Part shown: positions 1-6,056 of the stretch, one piece after another
Layout: every line of letters begins with the position of its first letter
Numbering within the stretch: the first letter of the stretch is position 1
Source of the DNA: JAHRVQ01 sp964548025
GTDB taxonomy: Bacteria; Pseudomonadota; Gammaproteobacteria; Pseudomonadales; Azotimanducaceae
Length of the DNA: 6,517 bases
Assembly: GCA_964548025.1 (NCBI GenBank)
Contig: CAZJRI010000225.1
Location: forward strand, 1-6,517
Reading direction: 5' to 3'
Program-made: the position numbers and the translations under genes
Notes under the pieces: generated by a model
Seen by the model: only the letters and a program-made list of their open reading frames with translations
What the model was told of the DNA's origin: nothing
Databases searched by the model: none

Positions 1-201
1 CCAGAGCGTTCCCTGGTTCTCGGCACCTCGGAGTGACCAGAGTGTTCCCTGGTTCTCGGCGCCTTCAAGCGACCAAAGCGTACCTTGATTCTCTGCACCA
101 CGAAGCGACCAGAGTGTTCCTTGATTCTCCGCACCTCTGAGTGACCACAGCGTCCCTTGATTCAGTGCACCTTGCAGAGACCAGAGCGTACCCTGATTTC
201 C
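1..201 (-). repeat. 36-bp coding tandem repeat (NQGTLWSLRGAE, 12 residues)
   Basis: Units start at 1, 37, 73, 109 and 145, with a partial unit from 181; the array continues beyond the left edge. Each unit encodes a version of NQGTLWSLRGAE. In the six visible NQGTLW cores every base difference is synonymous: Leu CTC/CTT/CTG, Thr ACG/ACA, Gly GGA/GGT/GGG, Gln CAG/CAA, Asn AAC/AAT. Conserved peptide with drifting DNA points to selection on the translated product. There are no spacers, so this is not a CRISPR array. Confidence 0.95.
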
Positions 202-444
202 TACATCCCATCTCAGTATAAAATTCCAGTCAATGCCCAGATCCCAGACGAATCCATTCGCTGACAAGGCATCGAAGTCCCACTCATAGCCGTTGCTGGA
301 AAAATCACTGAGACTCCAGGTAAAACCATTCTGAGCCAGTTCAGCAAGATTCCAGATATAGCCGGAATTCCAGATCGCAGGGTGGCTGCCGACATTGGCT
401 AGCTTCCACTCGTATCCTCCCTTGGCATTCTCACCAACTTCCCA
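202..444 (-). repeat. Degenerate Trp-periodic extension of the 12-residue repeat
   Basis: Upstream in the protein from the clean repeats, Trp codons occur at 442, 406, 370, 352, 316, 280, 244, 226 and 208. The steps are 36 or 18 bases (12 or 6 residues), and a 27-base step joins them to the clean array. Visible units include NGFTWSLSDFSS and NGYEWDFDALSA. The pattern suggests an older, diverged part of the same repeat domain, possibly a solenoid or beta-rich fold; the fold is inference. Confidence 0.75.
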
Positions 445-795
445 ACTGAGTTCTTCAATGACGCCAAGTTCAAATGTGCCATCGGCATTCCGGGAGGCAG
501 GTCCACCAAAGTGAGCCAAATTGGCCAGTTCTCTTTTAAGGTTCAACTCGTTGCTCAGGCAGATATCGGGTTCACTATTGACCGCTGCGAAGGCATTGAT
601 CAGTCCACTACCCTGTTGAAAGACACTGTAGGCCAGTGAGCCGTCGGCGTTCATGGCGGCCCTGGCAGATGACATCAATTTGCACTTCACCTCATCGGGA
701 CTCATGCTCGGATCATCCTGCAGCATGAGTGCCGCGACTCCCGATGCCACTGCCGCGGCCTGGGATGTCCCTGACATCTCAAAGTACATCTCCTC

Positions 796-798
796 TTA
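796..798 (-). other. In-frame TAA separating triad Asp/His from Ser in the protease
   Basis: On the minus strand the codons read HPEFQ, TAA, EEMYFEMSGTSQ in one uninterrupted frame. The stop is 11 codons before the catalytic Ser codon (763-765). CAA, GAA and AAA codons are each one base away from TAA, so a single substitution could create it. The regulator and malate synthase genes here both end in TAA, so TAA is a normal stop in this genome. TAA is also not a codon used for selenocysteine or pyrrolysine. A nonsense mutation or base-call error is the simplest reading. Confidence 0.9.
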
Positions 799-2691
799 CT
801 GAAATTCCGGATGGGTCTGCGCAATGGTTGAAGTTTTCTGCATTACACCCACCATATGTCCACCAGGGGCAATAATCTCTGGCTTCACGAATCCTTCGAG
901 GGTGGGACCTGCAGAGGAAAATGTCGCAAGGTAATCATCAGTTGTATCGTTGGGGGTGTAGTTGTCAGTCATCGCGCCAACAGTTACCACATAAGGTACG
1001 TTACCCGGCACTGTGATACTCATCGGTTCCGGTCCCATGTTGCCTGATGAGACCACGACCACGATTCCTGCATCCCAGGCTGCCATGACGGCCTGATTCA
1101 TCGGATCCTGCCAATAATGAGACATGGGCGTACCACCGAATGAGATATTCAGGATTCGTATACCAAGCTCATCCTTGTTTTCGATCACGAATGCAATCGC
1201 TCTAATTACATCAAGATAAGATCCTCGCCCTTCTGCATCCAGAGCTTTTACTACTATCAGGTTGGCATCCGGGGCAATACCATTGTAACTACCCAGTACT
1301 TCCCCGGAGTCTGTCTTTGCACCGCTGCTATTGGCTATTACACTCGCAATATGGGTACCGTGCCCGTGTTCATCACCCACCATTCTTCGCAGATCAATCT
1401 GATCCACAGAATTTGGATCTATTTCCTGATCGGAAATAGAATCATAATATGCAAGCAGACGAACCTCGTTGGCTGTGTTCTTCAGAAGACTACCCTGCGC
1501 CCATAAGCCCGAATCGATAATCGCGACACCAACTCCCTTTCCGGTAATTCCCTGATGGTGCAATAAATCTGCGTCAATGAATGTCGGGAAAACACTATCA
1601 AGCGACGGTTCCCTCTTTCTGTTATTTCTAACGGATGCCATACCGACGCCATTATCTTTGAACACCTGATTGATACCGCGCACAGATTCCAGGGTTTTTA
1701 CCTGTTCAAGGCTCAACTCTGCTCCGGCGCCGTTAATCAGACCCAATTCATGGGTGATTTCCACGTTGAGGTCATGCAGCGCCTTAGTGACCAGATCAAC
1801 ATTTGAGCCGGTAACCACATAGGATGCGAGTTCTGATTCAGATATCCCTGAATCGTAACCCTGATCCCAAAGGTTTCGCGCCAGTTGCCTCTGACCAGAT
1901 GATGCGCCAACGGGCTCCTCTTCATCCCATAAATTTCGGGCTAGCTGTCCCTGATCAGTTGCTTCTCCATCAGGTTCTTCTTCATCCCACAGGTTTCGCG
2001 CCAATTGTGGTTTGGCTACCTCACCAATCGGATTTGCATCATTGTCACGTGTTTCAGGTTTCAGGTGCGTATCCACACCCAGTTGTTCACCGGCTTTTAG
2101 AATTCGGTCTGGAAGTGGCAGTTCAATTCGACCTGGCGTTGCCTCATCCCAGAGATTTCTCGCCAATTGTGGTTTGACTATCTCACCGATTGGATTCGCA
2201 TCATCGTTACTTGATTCGGAATTCAGATGGGTATCTATACCAAGCTGTTCTCCAGCTTCGAGATTTCGTTCGAGGGGTTGCGGTTTAACCAGACCAGGAC
2301 TTACTTCATCCCAGAGGTTTCTGGCTAATTGTGGTTCAGCGGGTTCAGCAATGGGACTTTCAATATCGGTACCTGGTTCCGGGTTCAGGTGAGTATCAAT
2401 ACCGAGTTGTTTACCCTCTTCAAGATGCTTCTGAAGCGGCTTCGATTTGATCAGATCCCGGGTCGAGTCATCCCACAGATTTCTCGACAACAATTTGTTC
2501 GACAACATTGCCGGTTCTATGGATGTTTTCCCGGCTGTCTCAAAATTTGCCAGCTTCCCAGGTCTGAGAAGTCCTGGGTCGGATCTGTCGACATCAATAG
2601 CCTGCCGCTCCTGATCCTGTATTTTTGTACCCGCAATTGTCCCGCTGGCCACAATCCAGCAGAACGCAAACACAAGTGTTTTGCATTTCAT
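796..2691 (-). CDS. Secreted S8 (subtilisin/AprX-like) serine protease, N-terminal part, ended by a premature TAA
   Basis: This is a predicted exported serine endopeptidase. I chose the ATG at 2689-2691 over the in-frame ATG at 2719-2721. It has GGGAG seven bases upstream (2699-2703) and starts directly with a signal peptide: MKCK, then a hydrophobic stretch to about residue 20. Residues 68-277 are LARNLWDE repeats. Residues 288-350 resemble an I9-type propeptide (YVVTGSNVDLV to INQVFKDNGV). The catalytic domain starts near 385: Asp393 in AIIDSGLW, His444 in EHGHGTHIAS, and oxyanion Asn551 in VVSSGNMGP. The ORF stops at codon 632, before the GTS motif that supplies the catalytic Ser in this family, so the product as written should be inactive. 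The missing end lies in frame at 1-795. A sigma54 promoter lies upstream at 2971-2986. The S8 assignment is firm; the substrate is unknown. Confidence 0.88.
   Translation of the reverse strand: MKCKTLVFAFCWIVASGTIAGTKIQDQERQAIDVDRSDPGLLRPGKLANFETAGKTSIEPAMLSNKLLSRNLWDDSTRDLIKSKPLQKHLEEGKQLGIDTHLNPEPGTDIESPIAEPAEPQLARNLWDEVSPGLVKPQPLERNLEAGEQLGIDTHLNSESSNDDANPIGEIVKPQLARNLWDEATPGRIELPLPDRILKAGEQLGVDTHLKPETRDNDANPIGEVAKPQLARNLWDEEEPDGEATDQGQLARNLWDEEEPVGASSGQRQLARNLWDQGYDSGISESELASYVVTGSNVDLVTKALHDLNVEITHELGLINGAGAELSLEQVKTLESVRGINQVFKDNGVGMASVRNNRKREPSLDSVFPTFIDADLLHHQGITGKGVGVAIIDSGLWAQGSLLKNTANEVRLLAYYDSISDQEIDPNSVDQIDLRRMVGDEHGHGTHIASVIANSSGAKTDSGEVLGSYNGIAPDANLIVVKALDAEGRGSYLDVIRAIAFVIENKDELGIRILNISFGGTPMSHYWQDPMNQAVMAAWDAGIVVVVSSGNMGPEPMSITVPGNVPYVVTVGAMTDNYTPNDTTDDYLATFSSAGPTLEGFVKPEIIAPGGHMVGVMQKTSTIAQTHPEFQ
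1861..2490 (-). repeat. N-terminal LARNLWDE repeats of the protease (3 x 54 aa, 2 x 20 aa, 1 partial)
   Basis: Three 162-bp units (2490-2329, 2328-2167, 2166-2005) each encode 54 residues. They start with L(A/S)RNLWD and carry a second conserved block, GxQLG(I/V)DTHL, in the middle. Two 60-bp units (2004-1945, 1944-1885) keep only the LARNLWDE core plus an acidic or polar tail. A last partial unit (1884-1861) reads LARNLWDQ. The short units look like internal deletions of the long one. The repeats lie between signal peptide and propeptide, an unusual place for such repeats. No function is assigned. Confidence 0.92.
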
Positions 2692-2698
2692 TTTGCAA

Positions 2699-2703
2699 CT
2701 CCC
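2699..2703 (-). promoter_or_regulatory. Shine-Dalgarno that decides the protease start
   Basis: GGGAG lies seven bases upstream of the ATG at 2689-2691. This spacing supports that start over the in-frame ATG ten codons upstream, which would put extra residues before the signal peptide and would lie ahead of this site. Confidence 0.7.
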
Positions 2704-2748
2704 AATGGTCGTTTTATACAAAGCTCTTTGGGTAGCGAACCTCTACCC
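2699..2748 (-). promoter_or_regulatory. Possible RNA switch around the protease ribosome binding site
   Basis: On the minus strand GGGTAG (2748-2743) can pair with CTACCC (2735-2730) around a 7-base loop. The same CTACCC extended to CTACCCAA (2735-2728) can instead pair with TTGGGAG (2705-2699), which contains the Shine-Dalgarno, with one bulged A. The two pairings exclude each other, giving a plausible open/closed arrangement for translation. Stems are short, so this could be chance; no known riboswitch class was recognised. Confidence 0.3.
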
Positions 2749-2767
2749 GGCTTTATCTTCTTCTTAC

Positions 2768-2788
2768 ACCGATTTTATCGGTTTTTTT
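2768..2788 (+). terminator. Hairpin plus T-run, oriented for plus-strand transcripts
   Basis: ACCGAT (2768-2773) and ATCGGT (2777-2782) form a perfect 6-bp stem around TTT, and the T-run continues to 2788. The form is that of a small intrinsic terminator on the plus strand, although the stem has only three G-C pairs. No plus-strand gene precedes it. It would stop antisense transcription over the protease start, or it may only be a leader hairpin in the minus-strand RNA. Confidence 0.35.
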
Positions 2789-2833
2789 AATTGACAACAC
2801 CCGAACACTGAACTACCGGGATTGCCCTATATT

Positions 2834-2857
2834 GCCGTCATCCCACATCATGACGGC
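2834..2857. repeat. Perfect 8-bp inverted repeat in the protease leader
   Basis: GCCGTCAT (2834-2841) and ATGACGGC (2850-2857) flank an 8-base loop. It has five G-C pairs and no T-run follows on either strand, so it is not an intrinsic terminator. It lies about 105 bases into the predicted leader RNA and could be an RNA hairpin or a protein-binding dyad. Confidence 0.55.
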
Positions 2858-2879
2858 CAAAAACTTGAATATTCTCCTC

Positions 2880-2904
2880 CATGCACCTTCCACGTGCATG
2901 TTTT
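2880..2904 (+). repeat. 7-bp inverted repeat followed by TTTT
   Basis: CATGCAC (2880-2886) and GTGCATG (2894-2900) form a perfect 7-bp stem with a 7-base loop, followed on the plus strand by TTTT (2901-2904). It could be a weak plus-strand terminator or a leader hairpin in the minus-strand transcript. The T-run is too short for a confident terminator call. Confidence 0.4.
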
Positions 2905-2970
2905 CATTGGAACAACGATTGATTATTTAGAAATATATATATTTCATCCTTATAGGTTGACTATTGACTA

Positions 2971-2986
2971 AGCAGATCGTGTGCCA
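2971..2986 (-). promoter_or_regulatory. Sigma54 (RpoN) -24/-12 promoter of the protease
   Basis: The minus strand reads TGGCAC, five bases, then CTGCT. Against the established consensus TGGCACG-N4-TTGCW it matches 14 of 16 positions, counting the four unconstrained ones; the differences are A for G after TGGCAC and C for the first T of TTGC. The invariant GG (2985-2984) and GC (2973-2972) are exactly 10 bases apart, as sigma54 requires. Transcription would begin near 2960, giving a leader of about 270 bases. The adjacent gene encodes a sigma54 activator, so this pairing is strongly suggestive, but direct regulation is inferred. Confidence 0.75.
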
Positions 2987-3039
2987 ACTAATTGACAGCC
3001 ACTACGTCGTTGTTTTTATTAAATTAAGTAAAATCGCTT

Positions 3040-3126
3040 ATATCGATATGAAAAATATGGTGGATAATTTTTGCGCAATTCGCCATATATTACCGCCTAT
3101 TTTTGCATATTATGAAATATGTGGCG
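3040..3126. promoter_or_regulatory. Candidate upstream activator sites for the sigma54 promoter
   Basis: This region lies about 80-165 bases upstream of the predicted start of transcription, the usual distance for enhancer sites of sigma54 activators. It contains a perfect 10-bp palindrome ATATCGATAT (3040-3049) and an inverted repeat CATAT-N6-ATATG (3106-3121). Further copies are ATATG at 3055-3059 and CATAT at 3084-3088, and an outer dyad is CGCCA (3081-3085) with TGGCG (3122-3126). The sequence is AT-rich, so some of this is expected by chance. Confidence 0.35.
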
Positions 3127-3127
3127 A

Positions 3128-6004
3128 TTAAGTAGACATTCTTCGGTAGGTTGGCAAGGAAACTCCCATGATCTTTGCGGCATCCTTCTTATTTAGATTC
3201 CGGCGCTCAAGTTCTCTCAGGAGGGCATCGGATACGAGGTTCAGCACACTCTCTTCACCGGTTCTATCTTCAGCATTCAATTTGCCGACAATTGATTGAA
3301 GGGTGTTCAAATCAGCAGGCTTCGCTTCGTGATCGCCTGTTGACAGTTCTCGAATACGAGCAGCTTTTCGTCGTAATGTCGATTCAGGTATTCCAAGACT
3401 GATAGCAGCTCTGTTCAGGACATCAGAATTGGCCGCCAGGCTGACCTTGATGACTTCCTCCTCCAGCCATTGTCCGAGAGGTGGCAATTGCTCATAAGCG
3501 GTTAAACAACTCTCAACAATGCCCCTCATCCAGGTGTCAAGAGGTATCGCCGTATCGGCAGATTCATTCGAGTCATCGGGCTCAGACCCGGTTGGGAATA
3601 TCCCCAGGTGAATAGTGCTGAGACGGGAATCTTTGCAGAGGATAATTCCGCGGTTGATCACATTAATCAATTCACGGATATTCCCGGGCCAGGCGTGTTG
3701 CTTCAGCGCCAGTTCGGCGTCCTCTGTGAAACCCAGGCTTTTCTTGTCATATTTATTGCTGTAGATAGCAAGATAGTGATGTGCCAGCAATAAAATGTCC
3801 TCCCGACGTTCTCTCAGGGGAGGGGCATCAATACTGAATACGTTCAGGCGGTAGTAAAGGTCTTCTCTGAATTTCCCTTCATCCACTAATGATTTTAAGT
3901 CGCGATTTGTTGCTGCAATCACTCTGGTGTCAATAGATTCGTAGTTGCTGCTGCCTACTGCCGCGATTTCCCTTTCCTGAACAAATCTTAATAGCTTAAC
4001 CTGCACATCAAGCGGTAATTCGCCAATTTCATCCAACAGGACCGTGCCACCATCCGCCTCTTTCAATCGTCCAGAGAATCGTTTTTCCGCACCCGTGAAC
4101 GCGCCTTTTACGTGACCGAATAACTCGCTTTCTATCAAACTTCCAACAACAGCACCACAGTCAACAATAATGAAGGGTTTTTCCTTCCGGGCACTATTCT
4201 GATGAATAGTCCGAGCAAGTAGTTCCTTGCCGGTTCCGGATTCACCCGCAATCAGAACAGTCGCATCTGTCGGTGCAACAAGTTGAATACTCTCTAGTAT
4301 GCTGGTCATACTTGCAGAAGAATAAATGATGGCACTCTCCTCCAACTCACTCAGAGAAGAAGAGGCAGACATTTCAAACCGTGCCAAACCCGCACCAAAA
4401 TAGGCTGAGATGCTTTTTAGAAAGTCGATATCTGAACTCAGCGTGCTCATGGAACTATCAAGAAAGAGCACCTTCTCTGATGACAATTTCAGGAGGTGGA
4501 TTTCCTCAAGCTGGATATGATCGGCGTCACTGCCAAAAAACTCCTGAATTCTTAGAAAGTTGTCACCGGAGATGGCGAGATCTTCCAATCCCTCGTATGC
4601 TTTCGGTCCTCGGCTAGCACCGACCAGCGAAATGAGCGAGCCGTTTTGAAGGGCTAGTACAGCGGCTCTGCCGAGATCAAAAGACAATACCATGTGATTG
4701 CAGATCTTCTCACCAGCCTCTTCCCAATCTGCAGATTTGGCAACAACGTTCAACACATTCCACAGCAGTACAAGGTTATGATATTCGCGCTGTTTTTCAG
4801 TTTCAGATCCAAAGCTCTCCGGATCTCTTTCTGTTTCTTCATTCCAGACGACTACCCTGTCACCACCGGCATCCTGCGCTATCTTCAACGCCCAACTGGC
4901 ACGACGAAACACTTCAAACGGTTGCTGGTCCCCCGGATAGCTATAAGAAAGCCCAATGCTGTAATTGAGGTCACGTAACGCGAATCGATCAGTGAGTGCT
5001 TTCAGAACAGATTCAGCTATCAATTTGCCTTCTGAGACCGACGTATATGGCATGCTCACCGACAACTGCGAATGACCATAGATGCTGACCAGGTCGGTGG
5101 AGCGCACCAATTGATTTAATAAATGGGAGACTTCCTCATTCAGTTCCGCGTCACTTTCTATTTGCGGTGCAATCAAAAGCTGGCACATCGATGACTCTGT
5201 CGGCGTAAGGCGATCTGTTCCTACTCTAGCCAGCAACTCGTCAGTGGTTGGCAACATTTCAATGGGTTCAGTGATCTCGGTAAGTTCCCTGAGAATCAGA
5301 ACACCTCCATCTTCCAATGGTCCCACAATACCATCGACCAACCTTGAGACACCTTCAGAAGAGCTGACGACGAAAGGGGCAAGCTTAGTCACATCTCCCC
5401 CTGACAGTGCACTGACAATCTTACTCCTTACTGAAGAGCCAATAAGCGAGAAGACCTCCGACCAGGTTGAATCAATCGCTTCTTCCCGATTGGTATCCAG
5501 TATCACTTCAGCATCTTGATTTAAATCCCTTATCAAACCCTCCCTGTCTACAAATACGAGCCCGTTACCTATACAGGTGAGTGCCGTTTCAAGCAGTTGT
5601 TGGGTCTTTCTCAGTTCCTTTTCGATCTCAAATTTGTACAAAGCCATTTCAATGACAATCTGTAACTCACGATTATCGACAGGTTTGATAATGTATCCGT
5701 AAGGGGTAAGAGCCTTGGCACGCGACACAGTGTCATCGTCGGAATATGCGGTTAGAAAGACTACAGGGACGTCCCTCTCGCTTTGTATAATACCGGCAAT
5801 CTCGATGCCATCTTCATCGTCTCTCAAATGGATATCTGTGAGCAGGAGATCTGGTTCAGTGTCACGCGCAAGCTCAATGCCTTCTGACCCATAGGCAATC
5901 CCAACAACATCCCAACCCATCTGTGTGAGTCTGGTTTTCAGTTCCCTTGCGACCAGGGCCTCATCTTCAATGATGAGTATTCTGCGTTTTTGTTCTTCTT
6001 CCAT
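3128..6004 (-). CDS. Sigma54-dependent response regulator with REC, PAS, degenerate GGDEF, GAF-like, AAA+ and two HTH segments
   Basis: This is a cytoplasmic two-component activator that should remodel RNA polymerase-sigma54. REC (1-125) has the acidic pair Glu13/Asp14, phospho-acceptor Asp57, Thr85 and Lys107. A PAS-like segment (about 137-245) follows. Residues 262-390 resemble a GGDEF domain, but GHSQL replaces the signature. Residues 405-545 look GAF-like. The AAA+ domain (558-790) is intact: Walker A GESGTGKE (587-594), GAFTGA (634-639), Walker B LLDE (656-659), TNRDL (699-703), FREDLYYRLNVF (712-723) and WPGNIREL (772-779). One Fis-like HTH lies at 861-886 and a second at 927-958. An in-frame TGA at 6026-6028 makes the ATG at 6004 the first ATG; no Shine-Dalgarno is visible before it. 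At 958 residues it is about twice the length of an NtrC protein. No partner kinase gene is in the window. The protease downstream, with its sigma54 promoter, is the likely target. Confidence 0.93.
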   Translation of the reverse strand: MEEEQKRRILIIEDEALVARELKTRLTQMGWDVVGIAYGSEGIELARDTEPDLLLTDIHLRDDEDGIEIAGIIQSERDVPVVFLTAYSDDDTVSRAKALTPYGYIIKPVDNRELQIVIEMALYKFEIEKELRKTQQLLETALTCIGNGLVFVDREGLIRDLNQDAEVILDTNREEAIDSTWSEVFSLIGSSVRSKIVSALSGGDVTKLAPFVVSSSEGVSRLVDGIVGPLEDGGVLILRELTEITEPIEMLPTTDELLARVGTDRLTPTESSMCQLLIAPQIESDAELNEEVSHLLNQLVRSTDLVSIYGHSQLSVSMPYTSVSEGKLIAESVLKALTDRFALRDLNYSIGLSYSYPGDQQPFEVFRRASWALKIAQDAGGDRVVVWNEETERDPESFGSETEKQREYHNLVLLWNVLNVVAKSADWEEAGEKICNHMVLSFDLGRAAVLALQNGSLISLVGASRGPKAYEGLEDLAISGDNFLRIQEFFGSDADHIQLEEIHLLKLSSEKVLFLDSSMSTLSSDIDFLKSISAYFGAGLARFEMSASSSLSELEESAIIYSSASMTSILESIQLVAPTDATVLIAGESGTGKELLARTIHQNSARKEKPFIIVDCGAVVGSLIESELFGHVKGAFTGAEKRFSGRLKEADGGTVLLDEIGELPLDVQVKLLRFVQEREIAAVGSSNYESIDTRVIAATNRDLKSLVDEGKFREDLYYRLNVFSIDAPPLRERREDILLLAHHYLAIYSNKYDKKSLGFTEDAELALKQHAWPGNIRELINVINRGIILCKDSRLSTIHLGIFPTGSEPDDSNESADTAIPLDTWMRGIVESCLTAYEQLPPLGQWLEEEVIKVSLAANSDVLNRAAISLGIPESTLRRKAARIRELSTGDHEAKPADLNTLQSIVGKLNAEDRTGEESVLNLVSDALLRELERRNLNKKDAAKIMGVSLPTYRRMST

Positions 6005-6056
6005 TATTAATGTTGAAGTAGAGAATCAATGATACGCGACTTCTTCTTTTCCCAAA

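Larger units (their letters stand above)
1..795 (-). pseudogene. C-terminal part of S8 subtilisin-like protease, downstream of an in-frame TAA (partial at window edge)
   Basis: This stretch continues the reading frame of the protease ORF directly after the TAA at 796-798. All 265 codons down to base 1 are open in that frame, so no frameshift is involved. It begins EEMYFEMSGTSQAAAVASG, the subtilase Ser motif; the catalytic Ser codon is 763-765 (residue 643 counted from the ATG at 2691). The catalytic domain ends near LINAFAAVNS (about residue 706). A linker follows, then a domain with Trp at strict 12- or 6-residue spacing, ending in near-perfect NQGTLWSLRGAE repeats that run off the window. 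A GAGGAG lies just after the TAA at 790-795, with ATG codons at 787-789 and 775-777, so internal initiation is conceivable. The resulting fragment would lack the Asp and His of the triad. I read it as the severed end of one gene and not as a separate gene. Confidence 0.8.
2692..3127. other. 436-bp intergenic region: regulatory region and leader of the protease
   Basis: No credible gene was found here on either strand. It is noticeably more AT-rich than the flanking genes, especially from 2920 to 3120. From the regulator end it holds inverted ATATG/CATAT motifs (3040-3126), an AT-rich stretch (3014-3036), a sigma54 promoter facing the protease (2971-2986), a tandem TAGTCAA pair at the predicted start of transcription (2957-2970), and four inverted repeats in the predicted leader (2880-2900, 2834-2857, 2768-2782, 2730-2748). 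No convincing terminator for the regulator gene is seen just after its stop. Confidence 0.7.

Noticed and set aside
1..201. 36-bp tandem array resembling a CRISPR in period length
   Set aside because: Units are contiguous without spacers, diverge at synonymous codon positions, and are in frame with the protease.
213..395. Short minus-strand ORF of 60 codons
   Set aside because: It is a different frame of the protease C-terminal coding region, which explains the Trp-periodic repeats far better.
1..795. Frameshift as the cause of the interrupted protease
   Set aside because: The codons on both sides of the TAA are in the same frame; only the stop itself interrupts it.
796..798. TAA as a sense codon through an altered genetic code
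   Set aside because: The other two genes end in TAA at positions that fit their families, and TAA is not a selenocysteine or pyrrolysine codon.
1824..2392. Overlapping plus-strand ORFs of 117 and 126 codons
   Set aside because: They are antisense shadows of the LARNLWDE repeat region; their length follows from the repeat and codon bias.
2329..2790. Plus-strand ORF of 153 codons reaching into the intergenic region
   Set aside because: No recognisable domain; it is mostly antisense to the protease N-terminus and ends in the T-rich hairpin region by chance.
2701..2790. A GEMM-type c-di-GMP riboswitch in the protease leader, suggested by AAAGCC and GGTAG/CTACC elements
   Set aside because: The conserved core blocks of that class are not present around these elements.
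2774..2796. Sigma70 promoter for the protease (TTGTCA with TAAAAT on the minus strand)
   Set aside because: The spacer is only about 14 bases, too short for a standard sigma70 promoter; the sigma54 element is far better.
2838..2882. 14-codon minus-strand leader ORF starting at the ATG at 2880-2882
   Set aside because: The purine-rich GGAAGG lies too close to the ATG, and the peptide shows no attenuator-like codon run.
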